From: AC-52 sp044870295
GTDB lineage: Bacteria; Actinomycetota; UBA4738
DNA length: 19,110 nucleotides
Direction: 5' to 3'
Assembly: GCA_044870295.1 (NCBI GenBank)
Contig: JBIOYQ010000011.1
Coordinates: 1-19,110, forward strand
Both the position numbers and the translations under genes were made by a program. Below the pieces are notes generated by a model that was given only the letters and a program-made list of their open reading frames with translations, had not been told where the DNA came from and did no database searches. Below are positions 1 to 10,660 of the stretch, piece by piece (within the stretch, counting starts at the first letter, position 1; every line of letters starts with the position of its first letter).

Positions 1-1422
<1,422 letters not shown>

Positions 1423-1428
1423 GGGGCT

Positions 1429-1434
1429 AGTGTA
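1429..1434 (-). promoter_or_regulatory. Candidate -10 element of alaS (leaderless)
   Basis: On the minus strand TACACT fits the actinobacterial -10 pattern TAnnnT and ends 6 nt before the alaS ATG. Transcription would therefore begin at or next to the start codon, which fits the missing Shine-Dalgarno. I find no convincing -35 hexamer 16-19 nt further upstream. Confidence 0.35.
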
Positions 1435-1477
1435 TCGGTGCCTCGCTGGCGCTCCGGAAGGGAAAGGAGTGGACGAC

Positions 1478-2425
1478 ATGGATCACCGAGCCCTGGGCAG
1501 GTCCGGGCTGATGGTCTCCGTGGTCGGCTTGGGCGGCAACAACTTCGGACGCAGGGTCGACCTCGAGGCCAGTCGGGCGGTGGTCGACGCCGCCCTGGAC
1601 GCCGGCGTCACGTTCATCGACACCGCGGACGTCTACGGCACTCGCGGCGGCAGCGAGGAGATCCTGGGTCAGGTCCTGCAGGGCCGCCGGGACGACGTCG
1701 TGATCGGCACGAAGTTCGGCGGCGACATGGGCGGGGCCAACGGTGAGGACTGGGGGGCGAGGGGCTCGCGACGCTACGTGCGGCGGGCCATCGAGGGCTC
1801 GCTCCGGCGCCTGCGAACCGACCACATCGACCTGTACCAGTACCACGCGCCGGACGGCATCACGCCGATCGAGGAGACCCTCGCCGCCCTGCACGAACTG
1901 GTCCAGGAAGGGAAGGTTCGGTACACGGGGTCGTCGAACCTGGGCGCCTGGGAGGTGGCCGACGCCGACTGGGTGGCTCGCGAACACGGCCTCACCCCGT
2001 TCGTGAGCGCGCAGAACCACTTCAACGTGCTCGAGCGCTCCGCCGAGGTCGAGCTGATCCCGGCGTGCGTACGCTTCGGGATCGGCGTCATCCCGTACTT
2101 CCCTCTGGCCAGCGGACTGCTCACCGGCAAGTACCGCCGCGGACAGCCCGCCCCCGCCGACAGCCGATTGGCCGGGCGCGCCGACGACCTCACGGACGAG
2201 ATGTTCGACCGGCTCGAGGCCCTCGAGAAGTTCGCCGCCGATCGCGGCATCTCCCTGCTGGACACGGCCATGGGATGGCTGGCTTCGCGGCCGCAGGTGG
2301 CTTCGATCATCGCCGGCGCCACCCGACCCGAGCAGGTGCGCGCGAACGTCGCCGCCGTCGGTTGGACGCCCACGGACGAGGATCAGGCTGAGATCGATCG
2401 GATCGCGCCCGTAGCAGCTCGCTAG
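1478..2425 (+). CDS. Aldo/keto reductase
   Basis: Predicted NADPH-dependent oxidoreductase of the aldo/keto reductase superfamily (YajO/YhdN-like or Kvbeta-like branch), 315 aa, cytoplasmic; the substrate cannot be told. The catalytic tetrad is visible: Asp48 and Tyr53 in FIDTADVYG, Lys79 in VIGTKFG and His123 in LYQYHAPD. The cofactor-side GSSNLGAWEV and the C-terminal IIAGATRPEQV motif are also present. An upstream in-frame ATG at 1406 extends the frame, but the ATG at 1478 is preferred because AAAGGAG (1463-1469) lies 8 nt before it and MDHRALGRSGL is the normal N-terminus. It is the only complete plus-strand gene in the window. It diverges from alaS and ends 4 nt from the end of the convergent PhyH gene, leaving almost no room for a dedicated terminator. 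Confidence 0.93.
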   Translation: MDHRALGRSGLMVSVVGLGGNNFGRRVDLEASRAVVDAALDAGVTFIDTADVYGTRGGSEEILGQVLQGRRDDVVIGTKFGGDMGGANGEDWGARGSRRYVRRAIEGSLRRLRTDHIDLYQYHAPDGITPIEETLAALHELVQEGKVRYTGSSNLGAWEVADADWVAREHGLTPFVSAQNHFNVLERSAEVELIPACVRFGIGVIPYFPLASGLLTGKYRRGQPAPADSRLAGRADDLTDEMFDRLEALEKFAADRGISLLDTAMGWLASRPQVASIIAGATRPEQVRANVAAVGWTPTDEDQAEIDRIAPVAAR

Positions 2426-2429
2426 TCGG

Positions 2430-3302
2430 TCAGCGGTTGCTGGCCAGCGCCTCGTCCAGGAGTCCGCGCTCGCGAAGCCATTCCCGGAGCGGCGCCGGCC
2501 CGTCGCCGAGCCCCCAGTAGGACATCGCGTCGAGGCCTTCACCCAGGAGCTGGCGGCGGACCGGTGGGAGCCCCGCCAGCCACGCCGGATCCATGACGTA
2601 GTCGTCCCGAGGCCTGATCCACCGGTACGTGTAGGCGAGGAACACGGCCTTGCGGGTGATCGACGACGTGTTCTCCGTTCGCGCATGCCAGAGGCGCCGG
2701 TCGAAGAGGACGGCCGTACCGGGCTCGGCCAGGATCGGGATGGCGCCCGTCGGTTGGTCGAGACTGCCGTCGGTCGATGCGGGCCTGGGAATCCGGTTGA
2801 GCCGGTGGCTGCCCGGGATCACGGAGAAGTTGCCCCGCCCCGGTTGGGAGACGTCGCTCAGGAAGTACGCGATCTTGACCGAGAGCAGCGGGCGGGTCGG
2901 CTCCGTCTCGATCTCCAGGTTCTGCCTGCCGCCGTCCTGGTGCCAGCCCCACCATGACTTGGGCGGCGTCGTGACCGGCGGATGCACGTCGAGATGCGAG
3001 TGATAGAGGTAGATGTTCCATCCCAGCAAGGCGCACACCAACGGGAACGTGGTGGGGAGATCGAGCAGCTCGAGGTACTCGGGATCGCGCAGCACGAACG
3101 CGAAGCAATGCAGCGAACCGTCGGCGGCCAACCGGCCGGCCGCGCGCTCGTCCTCGTAGAAGCGGTCGTGGACCGCCAGCAATCGATCGACCTGGGCAGA
3201 GGAGAGCGCGTTCGGTATCAGGAGGTATCCGAGTCGATCGAACTCCAACGCCTGGCCCGGCGTGAGCCGGCTGATCTCGTCCACGGACGCACGGTCGACC
3301 AT
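2430..3302 (-). CDS. Phytanoyl-CoA dioxygenase (PhyH) family protein
   Basis: Predicted non-haem Fe(II)/2-oxoglutarate-dependent oxygenase, 290 aa, cytoplasmic, substrate unknown. The iron-binding facial triad can be placed as His121 and Asp123 in WGWHQDGG and His206 in RRLWHARTEN; Arg217, 11 residues later in SSITRKAVF, is the likely 2-oxoglutarate carboxylate ligand. The N-terminal LTPGQALEFDRLGYLLIPNA is typical of the family, as is the central FSVIPGSHRLN. The ATG at 3302 has a purine-rich GGGAGGGAGGGGG just upstream. It lies 60 nt after the M20 peptidase gene, probably in the same transcript, and a small hairpin (5-bp stem, 3316-3331) sits between them. PhyH proteins act on lipids, small metabolites or antibiotics, so the family alone does not give the substrate. 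Confidence 0.9.
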   Translation of the reverse strand: MVDRASVDEISRLTPGQALEFDRLGYLLIPNALSSAQVDRLLAVHDRFYEDERAAGRLAADGSLHCFAFVLRDPEYLELLDLPTTFPLVCALLGWNIYLYHSHLDVHPPVTTPPKSWWGWHQDGGRQNLEIETEPTRPLLSVKIAYFLSDVSQPGRGNFSVIPGSHRLNRIPRPASTDGSLDQPTGAIPILAEPGTAVLFDRRLWHARTENTSSITRKAVFLAYTYRWIRPRDDYVMDPAWLAGLPPVRRQLLGEGLDAMSYWGLGDGPAPLREWLRERGLLDEALASNR

Positions 3303-3362
3303 GCCCCCTCCCTCCCTGCACGGTGATGCAGAAAGGACGCCGCTTCGGGCTCGGAGGTTCGA

Positions 3363-4706
3363 TCAGCCCACGAAGTCTTTCGCCAACCCGATCCACAGCT
3401 CGGTGGCCAGCCGCAAGGACTCCTGGTCGATGCGCTCGTTGTCGCCGTGGAACATGGATGCGAAGTCGGCGAAGGAGATGCGATCGCTGAAGAGGCCGGC
3501 GCCGTACGCGACCATCCCCGCGCGGCGGAAGAACCGCGAGTCGGTGGCGCCCACGATGATGAAGGGGATGTTCTTAGCGCCCGGGACCAGACGCTCCGTG
3601 ACCTTCTGCAACGAGTCCCACAGCGGCGTCTCCACCGGCGAAGCCGTGGCGGGATCGTTGCTCTGCGCCTGGATGTCGACGGCGTCGGACAGGTCGCCGA
3701 GCGCTTCGTCCAGCATGGCCCTGATGTCCTGCTCGCTCTGGCCGGGCAGGGTGCGGATGTCCACTTCGAGATCCACGGTGTCGGGGATGACGTTGGTTTT
3801 GATGCCGGCGTGCATCACCGTAGGGGCGAACGTGGTGTGCGTCGCGGCGTGCACCATCCGGGCCACGCCGACGTCGGGGAACTCCTGCGCGAACCGCAGC
3901 ACCTTGCCGGGATCGAGCAGCATCTCCGCCATCTCCGGCGGCAGATCAGCGCGCTCCACGAAGGCTCGCCATGCGTCGATGATGTTCGTCTCGGGCTGGT
4001 ACTCGGCGATCCGCCGCACCACCTCGGCGGCTTTGATCAACGCGTTGTCCGTTCGCAGCGGCATCGAGCCATGGCCCGGAGTGCCTTTGACCCGGATTCG
4101 GCACCAGTACGTGCCCTTCTCCCCCACCATGACCGGCAGCTTCGCTCCGGGCGTGGTCGACGGCAGCGGCATCTCGAACCCGCCGGATTCCGTGATGACG
4201 TAGTCGGCCTTCACCGCGTCGAGCTCGTTGCGAACCATCCATCCAGCGCCGAAGGTGCCGAGCGCCTCCTCGTCGGCGACGGCGAAGTACGTCAGGGTCC
4301 CTCGCGGCCTGAACCCCTCCTGCGCCAGCCGCCGGACCGCGACGGCCTGCGACGCCGTCTCGTTCAGCATGTCGACGGCCCCGCGGCCCCACACGACACC
4401 GTCGACCAGCTCCCCGCCGAACGGATCGCGCTGCCAGCGGTCGGCGTTCACCGGAACCACATCCGTGTGTCCCATCAGGAGGAGGCTCGGGGCGTTCGGA
4501 TCCGTCCCCTCGAGCTTGGCCACCAGGCTGGCCCTGCCGGGGGCGGCCTCGTATCGCTCGAGGTCCAGCCCGCTGCCTTCCAGGTAGGAGGCCAGCAGGT
4601 CGACGCTGCGCTGCTCCTGCCCGGAGCCCGGCGTGCCGTCGTTGACGCACGCGTTGCGGATCAATTGCTGGAGGAGATCGGTGGTCTCGTCGACGAGCTG
4701 GGCCAT
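3363..4706 (-). CDS. M20 family metallopeptidase (carboxypeptidase/deacylase type)
   Basis: Predicted dinuclear zinc amidohydrolase of family M20 (Cps1/PM20D1/DapE-like), 447 aa, hydrolysing a peptide or N-acyl amino acid; the exact substrate is unknown. Visible metal and catalytic residues: His80 and Asp82 in LLLMGHTDVVP, Asp112 in WGRGAVDM, the Glu146-Glu147 pair in VADEEALG, and a C-terminal SMFHGDNERI with the last zinc histidine. The dimerisation domain lies in the middle (about 195-320), including KGTPGHGSMP. No signal peptide is seen, so it is probably cytoplasmic. The start is 3 nt after the stop of the DUF6167-like gene, and GAGG lies 9 nt before the ATG, so it is very likely cotranscribed with the DUF948 pair although no functional link is known. 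Confidence 0.92.
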   Translation of the reverse strand: MAQLVDETTDLLQQLIRNACVNDGTPGSGQEQRSVDLLASYLEGSGLDLERYEAAPGRASLVAKLEGTDPNAPSLLLMGHTDVVPVNADRWQRDPFGGELVDGVVWGRGAVDMLNETASQAVAVRRLAQEGFRPRGTLTYFAVADEEALGTFGAGWMVRNELDAVKADYVITESGGFEMPLPSTTPGAKLPVMVGEKGTYWCRIRVKGTPGHGSMPLRTDNALIKAAEVVRRIAEYQPETNIIDAWRAFVERADLPPEMAEMLLDPGKVLRFAQEFPDVGVARMVHAATHTTFAPTVMHAGIKTNVIPDTVDLEVDIRTLPGQSEQDIRAMLDEALGDLSDAVDIQAQSNDPATASPVETPLWDSLQKVTERLVPGAKNIPFIIVGATDSRFFRRAGMVAYGAGLFSDRISFADFASMFHGDNERIDQESLRLATELWIGLAKDFVG

Positions 4707-4709
4707 CTG

Positions 4710-4940
4710 TCAGACCCTCAGGGAGGCGCGGACCTCGGACTCCTTCTCGGCCATCCCCTTCCGGAACTCCGAGATGGCCTCGGCCAGGAGCGACCCCAGA
4801 TCACCGAGCGTTTCGGTGGCCTGCTTGGCTAGGTTCGGGGGCGCGTAGCGCTCGGCCTGGCGGCGGGCCCACCGGCCGACCAGCACGGCCGCGGTGACAC
4901 CGGCGCCGAGGCCCATGGCCAGCCAGAACGCCCGTCGCAT
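4710..4940 (-). CDS. DUF6167-like small membrane protein
   Basis: A 76-aa protein opening MRRAFWLAMGLGAGV, with one hydrophobic segment (about residues 4-23), then a basic, Gln/Glu-rich helical tail containing ISEFRKGMAEKESEV. The N-terminus and the FRxGMAxKExE tail resemble what I remember of the actinobacterial DUF6167 family, which sits between alaS and the DUF948 gene in Streptomyces, exactly as here apart from the inserted genes. The function is unknown. The protein probably sits in the cytoplasmic membrane as a small anchored helix. It starts 5 nt after the DUF948 stop and is followed after 3 nt by the M20 gene. Its Shine-Dalgarno is weak (AAGG), so translational coupling to DUF948 is plausible. 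Confidence 0.75.
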   Translation of the reverse strand: MRRAFWLAMGLGAGVTAAVLVGRWARRQAERYAPPNLAKQATETLGDLGSLLAEAISEFRKGMAEKESEVRASLRV

Positions 4941-4945
4941 CGCCG

Positions 4946-5329
4946 CTAGCCCTTGCCCTTGTCCTTGCGAAGGCGGCGCATGGCGCGGGAGGCGCCCGCC
5001 CCGAACGCGGCGATCTTGATCAACGGGCTGGACACGGCCTGCTCCACGACGGAGCTGACACGCTCGGCGCTCTTCACGATGTTGCCGGCCGACTCGACCA
5101 TGCCGTCGACTCGCTCGAGCTCCTTGTTGACCGACCTCACGGTGCCGGTGACCTCGTGCAGGAGCGGGACGGTCTCCTTCCGGATGTCGTCGACCATGGT
5201 GGCCGTTTCCTTCACCGTGACGGAGAGCTGGAAGACCAGGATGGAGAGGAAGACCACGAGCCCTGCCCACGCGACAGCCGCGATGATGGCGGCAAGTCCT
5301 CCGGCGATGGACCAGAAGCTGGCGATCAC
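4946..5329 (-). CDS. DUF948 domain-containing membrane protein
   Basis: A 127-aa protein with one long N-terminal membrane helix (about residues 5-36, SIAGGLAAIIAAVAWAGLVV onward). It is followed by a chemoreceptor-like amphipathic helical stretch (ETATMVDDIRKETVPLLHEV onward) and a basic RRLRKDKGKG tail. This matches the DUF948 family, whose function is unknown; general-stress association has been suggested for Firmicutes members. The GTG at 5329 is chosen because GGGAGGAG lies 8 nt upstream and the membrane helix starts directly after it. It is the first gene of a run DUF948, DUF6167-like, M20, PhyH, with a near-consensus -10 (TATGAT) in the 51-nt gap after rarA. Confidence 0.85.
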   Translation of the reverse strand: MIASFWSIAGGLAAIIAAVAWAGLVVFLSILVFQLSVTVKETATMVDDIRKETVPLLHEVTGTVRSVNKELERVDGMVESAGNIVKSAERVSSVVEQAVSSPLIKIAAFGAGASRAMRRLRKDKGKG

Positions 5330-5365
5330 CCGCGATCTCCTCCCTTCCCGTGCGTGCGCCCGCGC

Positions 5366-5371
5366 ATCATA
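5366..5371 (-). promoter_or_regulatory. Candidate -10 element upstream of DUF948
   Basis: On the minus strand TATGAT matches the TATAAT consensus at five of six positions. It is 36 nt before the GTG start of DUF948, leaving a leader of about 30 nt that contains the Shine-Dalgarno. No good -35 box is seen about 17 nt upstream. Confidence 0.4.
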
Positions 5372-5375
5372 CCCG

Positions 5376-5392
5376 GAGGCTCAGGGAGCCTC
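5376..5392 (-). terminator. Hairpin across the rarA stop codon
   Basis: A 7-bp perfect stem GAGGCTC/GAGCCTC with a 3-nt loop spans the rarA TGA. There is no T-run after it on the minus strand, so it may be only a weak terminator or pause site before the DUF948 promoter. Confidence 0.3.
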
Positions 5393-6637
5393 GGTATCGG
5401 GCTGGTCGGCGTCGATCTCCTCCCCCTGGCCGGACGGCTCGTAGTACCGCGAGCCCCGGAACCGGGTGGGCCGGTATTCCTGCTCCACGCGGTGGCCGGG
5501 GAAGTCGTGCGGATACTTGTAACCCTTGCCGTAGCCGAGCTTGCGCAGGCCAGGATGGCCCGATGCCTCCTTGAGGTGCAGGGGAACGGGGTCGGCGCCG
5601 CCGGCATCGGTCGTGGCCTTGCCGAGCGCCGTGATCACGCTGTTGGACTTGGGGGCGCGGGCCAGGTAGATGGCCGCCTCGGCCAGGTTGAGCCGGGCCT
5701 CCGGCAGGCCGACGTACTCGACGGCCTGCGCCGCGGCCACCGCCACCAACAGCGCGCGAGGATCGGCCAGTCCGATGTCCTCGCTGGCGTGCACCACCAT
5801 CCGGCGCGCGATGTAGCGAGCGTCCTCCCCCGCCTCCAGCATCCGGGCCAGCCAGAACAGCGCGGCGTCGGGGTCGGATCCGCGGATGCTCTTGATGAAC
5901 GCCGAGATGACGTCGTAGTGGTAGTCGCCCTGCCGGTCGTACACGATCGCCTTGCGTTGCAGGGCTTCCTCCGCGTCTTCCCGGTCCACCTCGGCCCGAC
6001 CCTCGGCCTGGGCGGTGAGCACCGCCGTGTCCAAGGCCGTGAGCGCCACCCGGGCATCGCCTCCGGCCGCGCTGGCCAGGTGCTCCATCGCCTCGTCCGT
6101 GACCTTCACGTCGATCGCGCCGAGCCCTCGCTCCCGATCGACCAGGGCCCGCTCTATCAGGGTCCGGATGTCGTCGGTCGACAGCGGCTCGAGGTGCAGC
6201 AGCATGCACCGCGACAGCAGCGGTGAGACCAGCGAGAAGTACGGGTTCTCCGTGGTGGCCCCGATCAGCGTGATCGTGCCGGACTCCACGGCCGGCAGCA
6301 GGACGTCCTGTTGCGACTTGCTCCACCGGTGGACCTCGTCGACGAACAGCACGGTCGGCAGCATGCTGCCCTTCGCCCGCTCCATGACCTTGCGGGCGTC
6401 GGCGACGCCGGACGCTACCGCCGAGAGCTGCACCAGCTCGCCCCCGACCGCGTTCCCCAGAAGATGGGCGAGGGTGGTCTTGCCGGTCCCGGCCGGACCC
6501 CACAGGAGCAGGGACGGCAGGCGGCCGGACTGCGCGAACGTGGTGAGCGGCTTCCCCTCGCCGATCAGATGATGCTGACCCACGACCTCGTCCAGGGTCC
6601 GAGGACGCATACGCGTGGCCAAGGGGGTCTGTGCCAT
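5381..6637 (-). CDS. rarA: Replication-associated recombination protein A (RarA/MgsA AAA+ ATPase)
   Basis: AAA+ ATPase of the RarA/MgsA/WRNIP1 family, clamp-loader related, 418 aa. It acts at stalled replication forks with SSB. Seen: Walker A GPAGTGKT at 47-54, Walker B LFVDEVH at 97-103, sensor 1 GATTEN at 126-131, and the arginine-finger SRC at 142-144. The family-specific C-terminal tetramerisation region includes IARRMVVHASEDIGLADPRA and the terminal GYKYPHDFPGH. Small departures are Ala for the usual second Pro of the Walker A, and HRWSKSQQD where HRFNKxQQD is usual; neither removes a catalytic residue. The ATG at 6637 has no Shine-Dalgarno, but TAGAGT ends 7 nt upstream, so the mRNA may be leaderless. 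Upstream lies an unusual 269-nt gap after aspS. Confidence 0.96.
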   Translation of the reverse strand: MAQTPLATRMRPRTLDEVVGQHHLIGEGKPLTTFAQSGRLPSLLLWGPAGTGKTTLAHLLGNAVGGELVQLSAVASGVADARKVMERAKGSMLPTVLFVDEVHRWSKSQQDVLLPAVESGTITLIGATTENPYFSLVSPLLSRCMLLHLEPLSTDDIRTLIERALVDRERGLGAIDVKVTDEAMEHLASAAGGDARVALTALDTAVLTAQAEGRAEVDREDAEEALQRKAIVYDRQGDYHYDVISAFIKSIRGSDPDAALFWLARMLEAGEDARYIARRMVVHASEDIGLADPRALLVAVAAAQAVEYVGLPEARLNLAEAAIYLARAPKSNSVITALGKATTDAGGADPVPLHLKEASGHPGLRKLGYGKGYKYPHDFPGHRVEQEYRPTRFRGSRYYEPSGQGEEIDADQPDTEAP

Positions 6638-6644
6638 GCACCCG

Positions 6645-6650
6645 ACTCTA
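6645..6650 (-). promoter_or_regulatory. Candidate -10 element of rarA (leaderless)
   Basis: The minus-strand TAGAGT fits TAnnnT and ends 7 nt before the rarA ATG, which lacks a Shine-Dalgarno. The -35 region is not recognisable. If used, transcription would start at the ATG and the upstream structured region would belong to the aspS transcript instead. Confidence 0.3.
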
Positions 6651-6672
6651 GGCGATTCGGCGCATCGAAAGA

Positions 6673-6704
6673 CGACGAACGGATCGTCCCGATCCGCTTC
6701 GTCG
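6673..6704 (-). terminator. Long hairpin, possible terminator after aspS
   Basis: A 14-bp stem with one bulged base and a 3-nt loop; its core is CGGATCG paired with CGATCCG. On the minus strand it is followed by TCTTTCG, a weak pyrimidine stretch rather than a clear U-run. It sits about 200 nt after the aspS stop and 36 nt before rarA. Confidence 0.35.
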
Positions 6705-6841
6705 CGAACCTGCGCTCACGCAGGTGGGTGCCCTCCCAGTGGCTTCGAGTACCCCTTGCGGGGCGCTGCTCCACGCACCGGAGCCGGGCTCCCGGATTCG
6801 ACGATGCTGGTTCTGCGAGTCCACGAACCGGGACGATCCGT
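6679..6841. repeat. 13-nt perfect inverted repeat in the aspS-rarA gap
   Basis: The plus strand reads ACGGATCGTCCCG at 6679-6691 and its exact reverse complement at 6829-6841. A further copy of the 8-mer CGGATCGT occurs at 6866-6873. The left arm overlaps one side and the loop of the hairpin at 6673-6704, so the pairings exclude one another. Confidence 0.6.
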
Positions 6842-6906
6842 CGAACCGATGGTATGCCTCGCGATCGGATCGTTCAAACGCAACCGACCCGATGCCGACG
6901 GGACCT

Positions 6907-8696
<1,790 letters not shown>

Positions 8697-8700
<4 letters not shown>

Positions 8701-9983
8701 GACGGCTCCTCCCGTGAGGCTCGGAGACGGTCGATGGCGTCCGCGAGCCCGACCTCTTCCTGGTGACCATCCGAGAGCCGGCGCAAGGTGACGGTTCCGG
8801 CGGCGGCCTCCTGCTCACCGATGATCACCGCGTACCGGGACCCGAGCCTGGCCGCCATCTTCAGTTGGGTCCCCAGCGGTTTCGGCTCGAAGGAGAGGTC
8901 GGTGCTCACCCCGGCCTGACGAAGGCCGCGGGCAACGTCCCGGACCCGAGCCCAGCCTTCGTCCCCGACGCCGGCCACGAAGGCGGTGGGCCCCTCCACC
9001 TCCATCGCCCGTTGGCGGGCCGCGTCGCCTTCGGCTTCGTCCAGCAGGAGCACGCGCTCCAGGCCCACCGCGAACCCGACGGCCGGGGTGGCAGGACCGC
9101 CCAGCAGCTCGGCCAGGCCGTCGTACCGACCGCCCCCGCCCACGCTGCTCTGGCCCTCGGACAACCGGCCGCTGACCCACTCGAACGTGGTCCGGGTGTA
9201 GTAGTCGAGCCCGCGCACCAGGGTGGGCGCCAGCACTGCCTTGATCCCTTCGTCCTGGAGGCCACGGAGGACCGCGTCGAAGTGCGCTCGGCACGCCTCG
9301 CACAGCCGGTCCACGATCTTGGGTGCCTCCGCGGCGACCTCGCGACAGTGTTCGTCCTTGCAGTCGAGCACCCGCAGCGGGTTCTCCTCGAACCGGTCGC
9401 GGTGCTCATCGCGCAGGCGGTCGCGATTCGCCCGGAGGAAGGCGATCAGCTCCTCGCGGTACGCCGGGCGGCAATTCTCGTCGCCGATGCTATTGATCTG
9501 CAGCTCGAGTGAACCCGCGCCCGGCCCATCGCGGAGGAACGCCTCACCCACGGCGATGACGTCGACGTCGGCAGCCGGACCGGCCTCTCCGATGACCTCC
9601 ACGTCGAACTGACGGAACTCACGAAGCCGGCCCGCCTGAGGCCGCCCGTACCGCCACATGGTCTCGACCGTGTAGAGCTTGAGCGGGGCGGGAAGGCCCC
9701 GGCCTCGGTGCAGGTACGCCCGCACGATGGGCGCGGTGGCCTCCGGCCGCAGGGTCAGCAGCCGTCCTCCCCGATCCTCGAACGTGTACATCTCCTTGCG
9801 GACGATGTCGCTCGACTCGCCCGAGGTGCGGGTGAACAGCTCGGTGTGCTCGAACGCGGGGGTCTCCACGTAGCGGTACCCGTAGAGATGAGCGGCGGAC
9901 GCGGCGCGGTCGTACAGCGCGCGCATGCGACTGCCCTCGGGCGGCAACAGGTCCAGGGTGCCCCTGGGCGGCTGGAAGTCCAC
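8697..9983 (-). CDS. hisS: Histidine--tRNA ligase
   Basis: Class II HisRS, 428 aa, the usual length, charging tRNA-His. It opens with PPRGTLDLLPPEGSRM. Motif 2 is in MWRYGRPQAGRLREFRQFDV (109-128), histidine motif A is LVRGLDYYTRTTFEW, and histidine motif B is SSVGGGGRYDGLAELLGG. The C-terminal anticodon domain runs to the end. The Cys pattern LDCKDEHC...CEAC in the insertion domain is common in Gram-positive HisRS. The frame remains open far upstream, into the neighbouring MBL gene region. The GTG at 9983 is chosen because it gives the normal N-terminus, has GAGG 5 nt upstream, and lies 7 nt after the MBL stop. The stop overlaps the aspS start. Confidence 0.96.
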
Positions 9984-9990
9984 GGCCGCC

Positions 9991-10611
9991 TCAGGCCAGC
10001 TGACGGAGGAACGGGTTGGACGCGCGCTCCAGACCGACCGTGGTCGCCTCGCCATGTCCTGGGTAGACGTCGAGGTCGTCGGGAAGGGCCAGGAACCGCC
10101 GGAGGCTGGCGAACATGTCCTGGCCGGAGGAGTTGGGGAAGTCGTACCGGCCGATGGCGCCCCGGAACACCAGGTCGCCGCTGAACAGCAGACCGGGCGA
10201 CTGGAAGCACGAGCTGCCGGGCGTGTGCCCCGGCGTGTGCAGCACCTCCAGCGAGAAGCCCGCCAGCTCGAGGACCTGCCCGTCGGCGAAGGTCCGCAGG
10301 TCCTGGGGCGTCTGCACGGGCACCGGCATCCCTGACCCCCACTCCACCGGGTCGACCAGCGCCAGCCGGTCCTCTTCGTGGATGAACATCGGAAGCTCTG
10401 TGCCGCAGAACTCGGCAGCCGCACCCACGTGGTCGTAGTGACCGTGGGTGGCCAGGGCCGCCACGGGCCGCTTCCCCGCATCCTTCAGCAGCTTGTGGAC
10501 GCGCGCCGCCTCGAACCCCGGGTCGATCACGACGGCTTCCTCCCGGTCGTCCAGGGACAGCAGCCAGCAGTTCGTGGCATACGGATTGTCGGCGAAGGCC
10601 TCGAGGTACAT
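9991..10611 (-). CDS. MBL-fold metallo-hydrolase (glyoxalase II-like)
   Basis: Predicted zinc hydrolase of the metallo-beta-lactamase fold, 206 aa, resembling the YcbL/glyoxalase II group that sits next to hisS in many actinobacteria; the natural substrate is unknown. Zinc ligands visible (numbered from this start): His56, His58, Asp60 and His61 in ATHGHYDHVG, His129 in HTPGHTPG, Asp146 in FSGDLVF and His186 in VYPGHGE. Two ATGs are possible. The one at 10620 has only AGG directly against it, while AGGA lies 8 nt before the ATG at 10611, which also gives the family-like start MYLEAFADNPYATNCW, so 10611 is preferred. It follows the GNAT gene and precedes hisS by 7 nt. Confidence 0.9.
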   Translation of the reverse strand: MYLEAFADNPYATNCWLLSLDDREEAVVIDPGFEAARVHKLLKDAGKRPVAALATHGHYDHVGAAAEFCGTELPMFIHEEDRLALVDPVEWGSGMPVPVQTPQDLRTFADGQVLELAGFSLEVLHTPGHTPGSSCFQSPGLLFSGDLVFRGAIGRYDFPNSSGQDMFASLRRFLALPDDLDVYPGHGEATTVGLERASNPFLRQLA

Positions 10612-10638
10612 CTCGGGCATCCTAGCAGCGGCTCCATG

Positions 10639-10660
10639 GCCGCCCCGTCACGGGGGCGGC
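10639..10660 (-). terminator. GC-rich hairpin at the end of the GNAT gene
   Basis: An 8-bp stem GCCGCCCC/GGGGCGGC with a 6-nt loop covers the GNAT stop codon. No T-run follows, and the MBL start is close, so attenuation or mRNA processing is as likely as termination. Confidence 0.3.

Larger units (their letters stand above)
6638..6906 (-). other. Structured 269-nt intergenic region between aspS and rarA (no gene seen)
   Basis: No credible protein, tRNA or T-box is visible. Read on the minus strand it holds a chain of hairpins: GGTTC/GAACC (6809-6829), GGAGC/GCTCC (6780-6792), CCCC-GCAA-GGGG with a GNRA-type loop (6752-6763), ACCTGCG/CGCAGGT (6708-6725), and a long 14-bp stem (6673-6704). A 13-nt inverted repeat (6679-6691 with 6829-6841) would compete with the long stem. 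It may be a cis-acting leader of rarA, a small RNA, or a structured 3' end of the aspS operon; no known RNA family is recognised. Confidence 0.35.

Noticed and set aside
2436..2450. Palindrome GCTGGCCAGC near the PhyH/aldo-keto reductase convergence as a terminator
   Set aside because: It is inside the PhyH coding end, has no loop or T-run, and is explained by coding sequence.
1427..2686. 419-aa minus-strand frame opposite the aldo/keto reductase
   Set aside because: High-GC shadow; the plus strand carries the full aldo/keto reductase catalytic tetrad and a good Shine-Dalgarno.
6565..6774. 69-aa minus-strand frame over the rarA start and upstream gap
   Set aside because: Overlaps the rarA N-terminus in another frame, has no Shine-Dalgarno and no recognisable features.
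6638..6906. tRNA, T-box or RNase P/SRP RNA in the aspS-rarA gap
   Set aside because: I found no acceptor/T-arm arrangement, no T-box consensus and no conserved RNase P or SRP core motifs, despite the many hairpins.
9984..10481. Upstream extension of the hisS frame through the MBL gene
   Set aside because: The extra residues are Arg/Ser/Trp-rich shadow of the MBL hydrolase; HisRS starts normally at the GTG at 9983.
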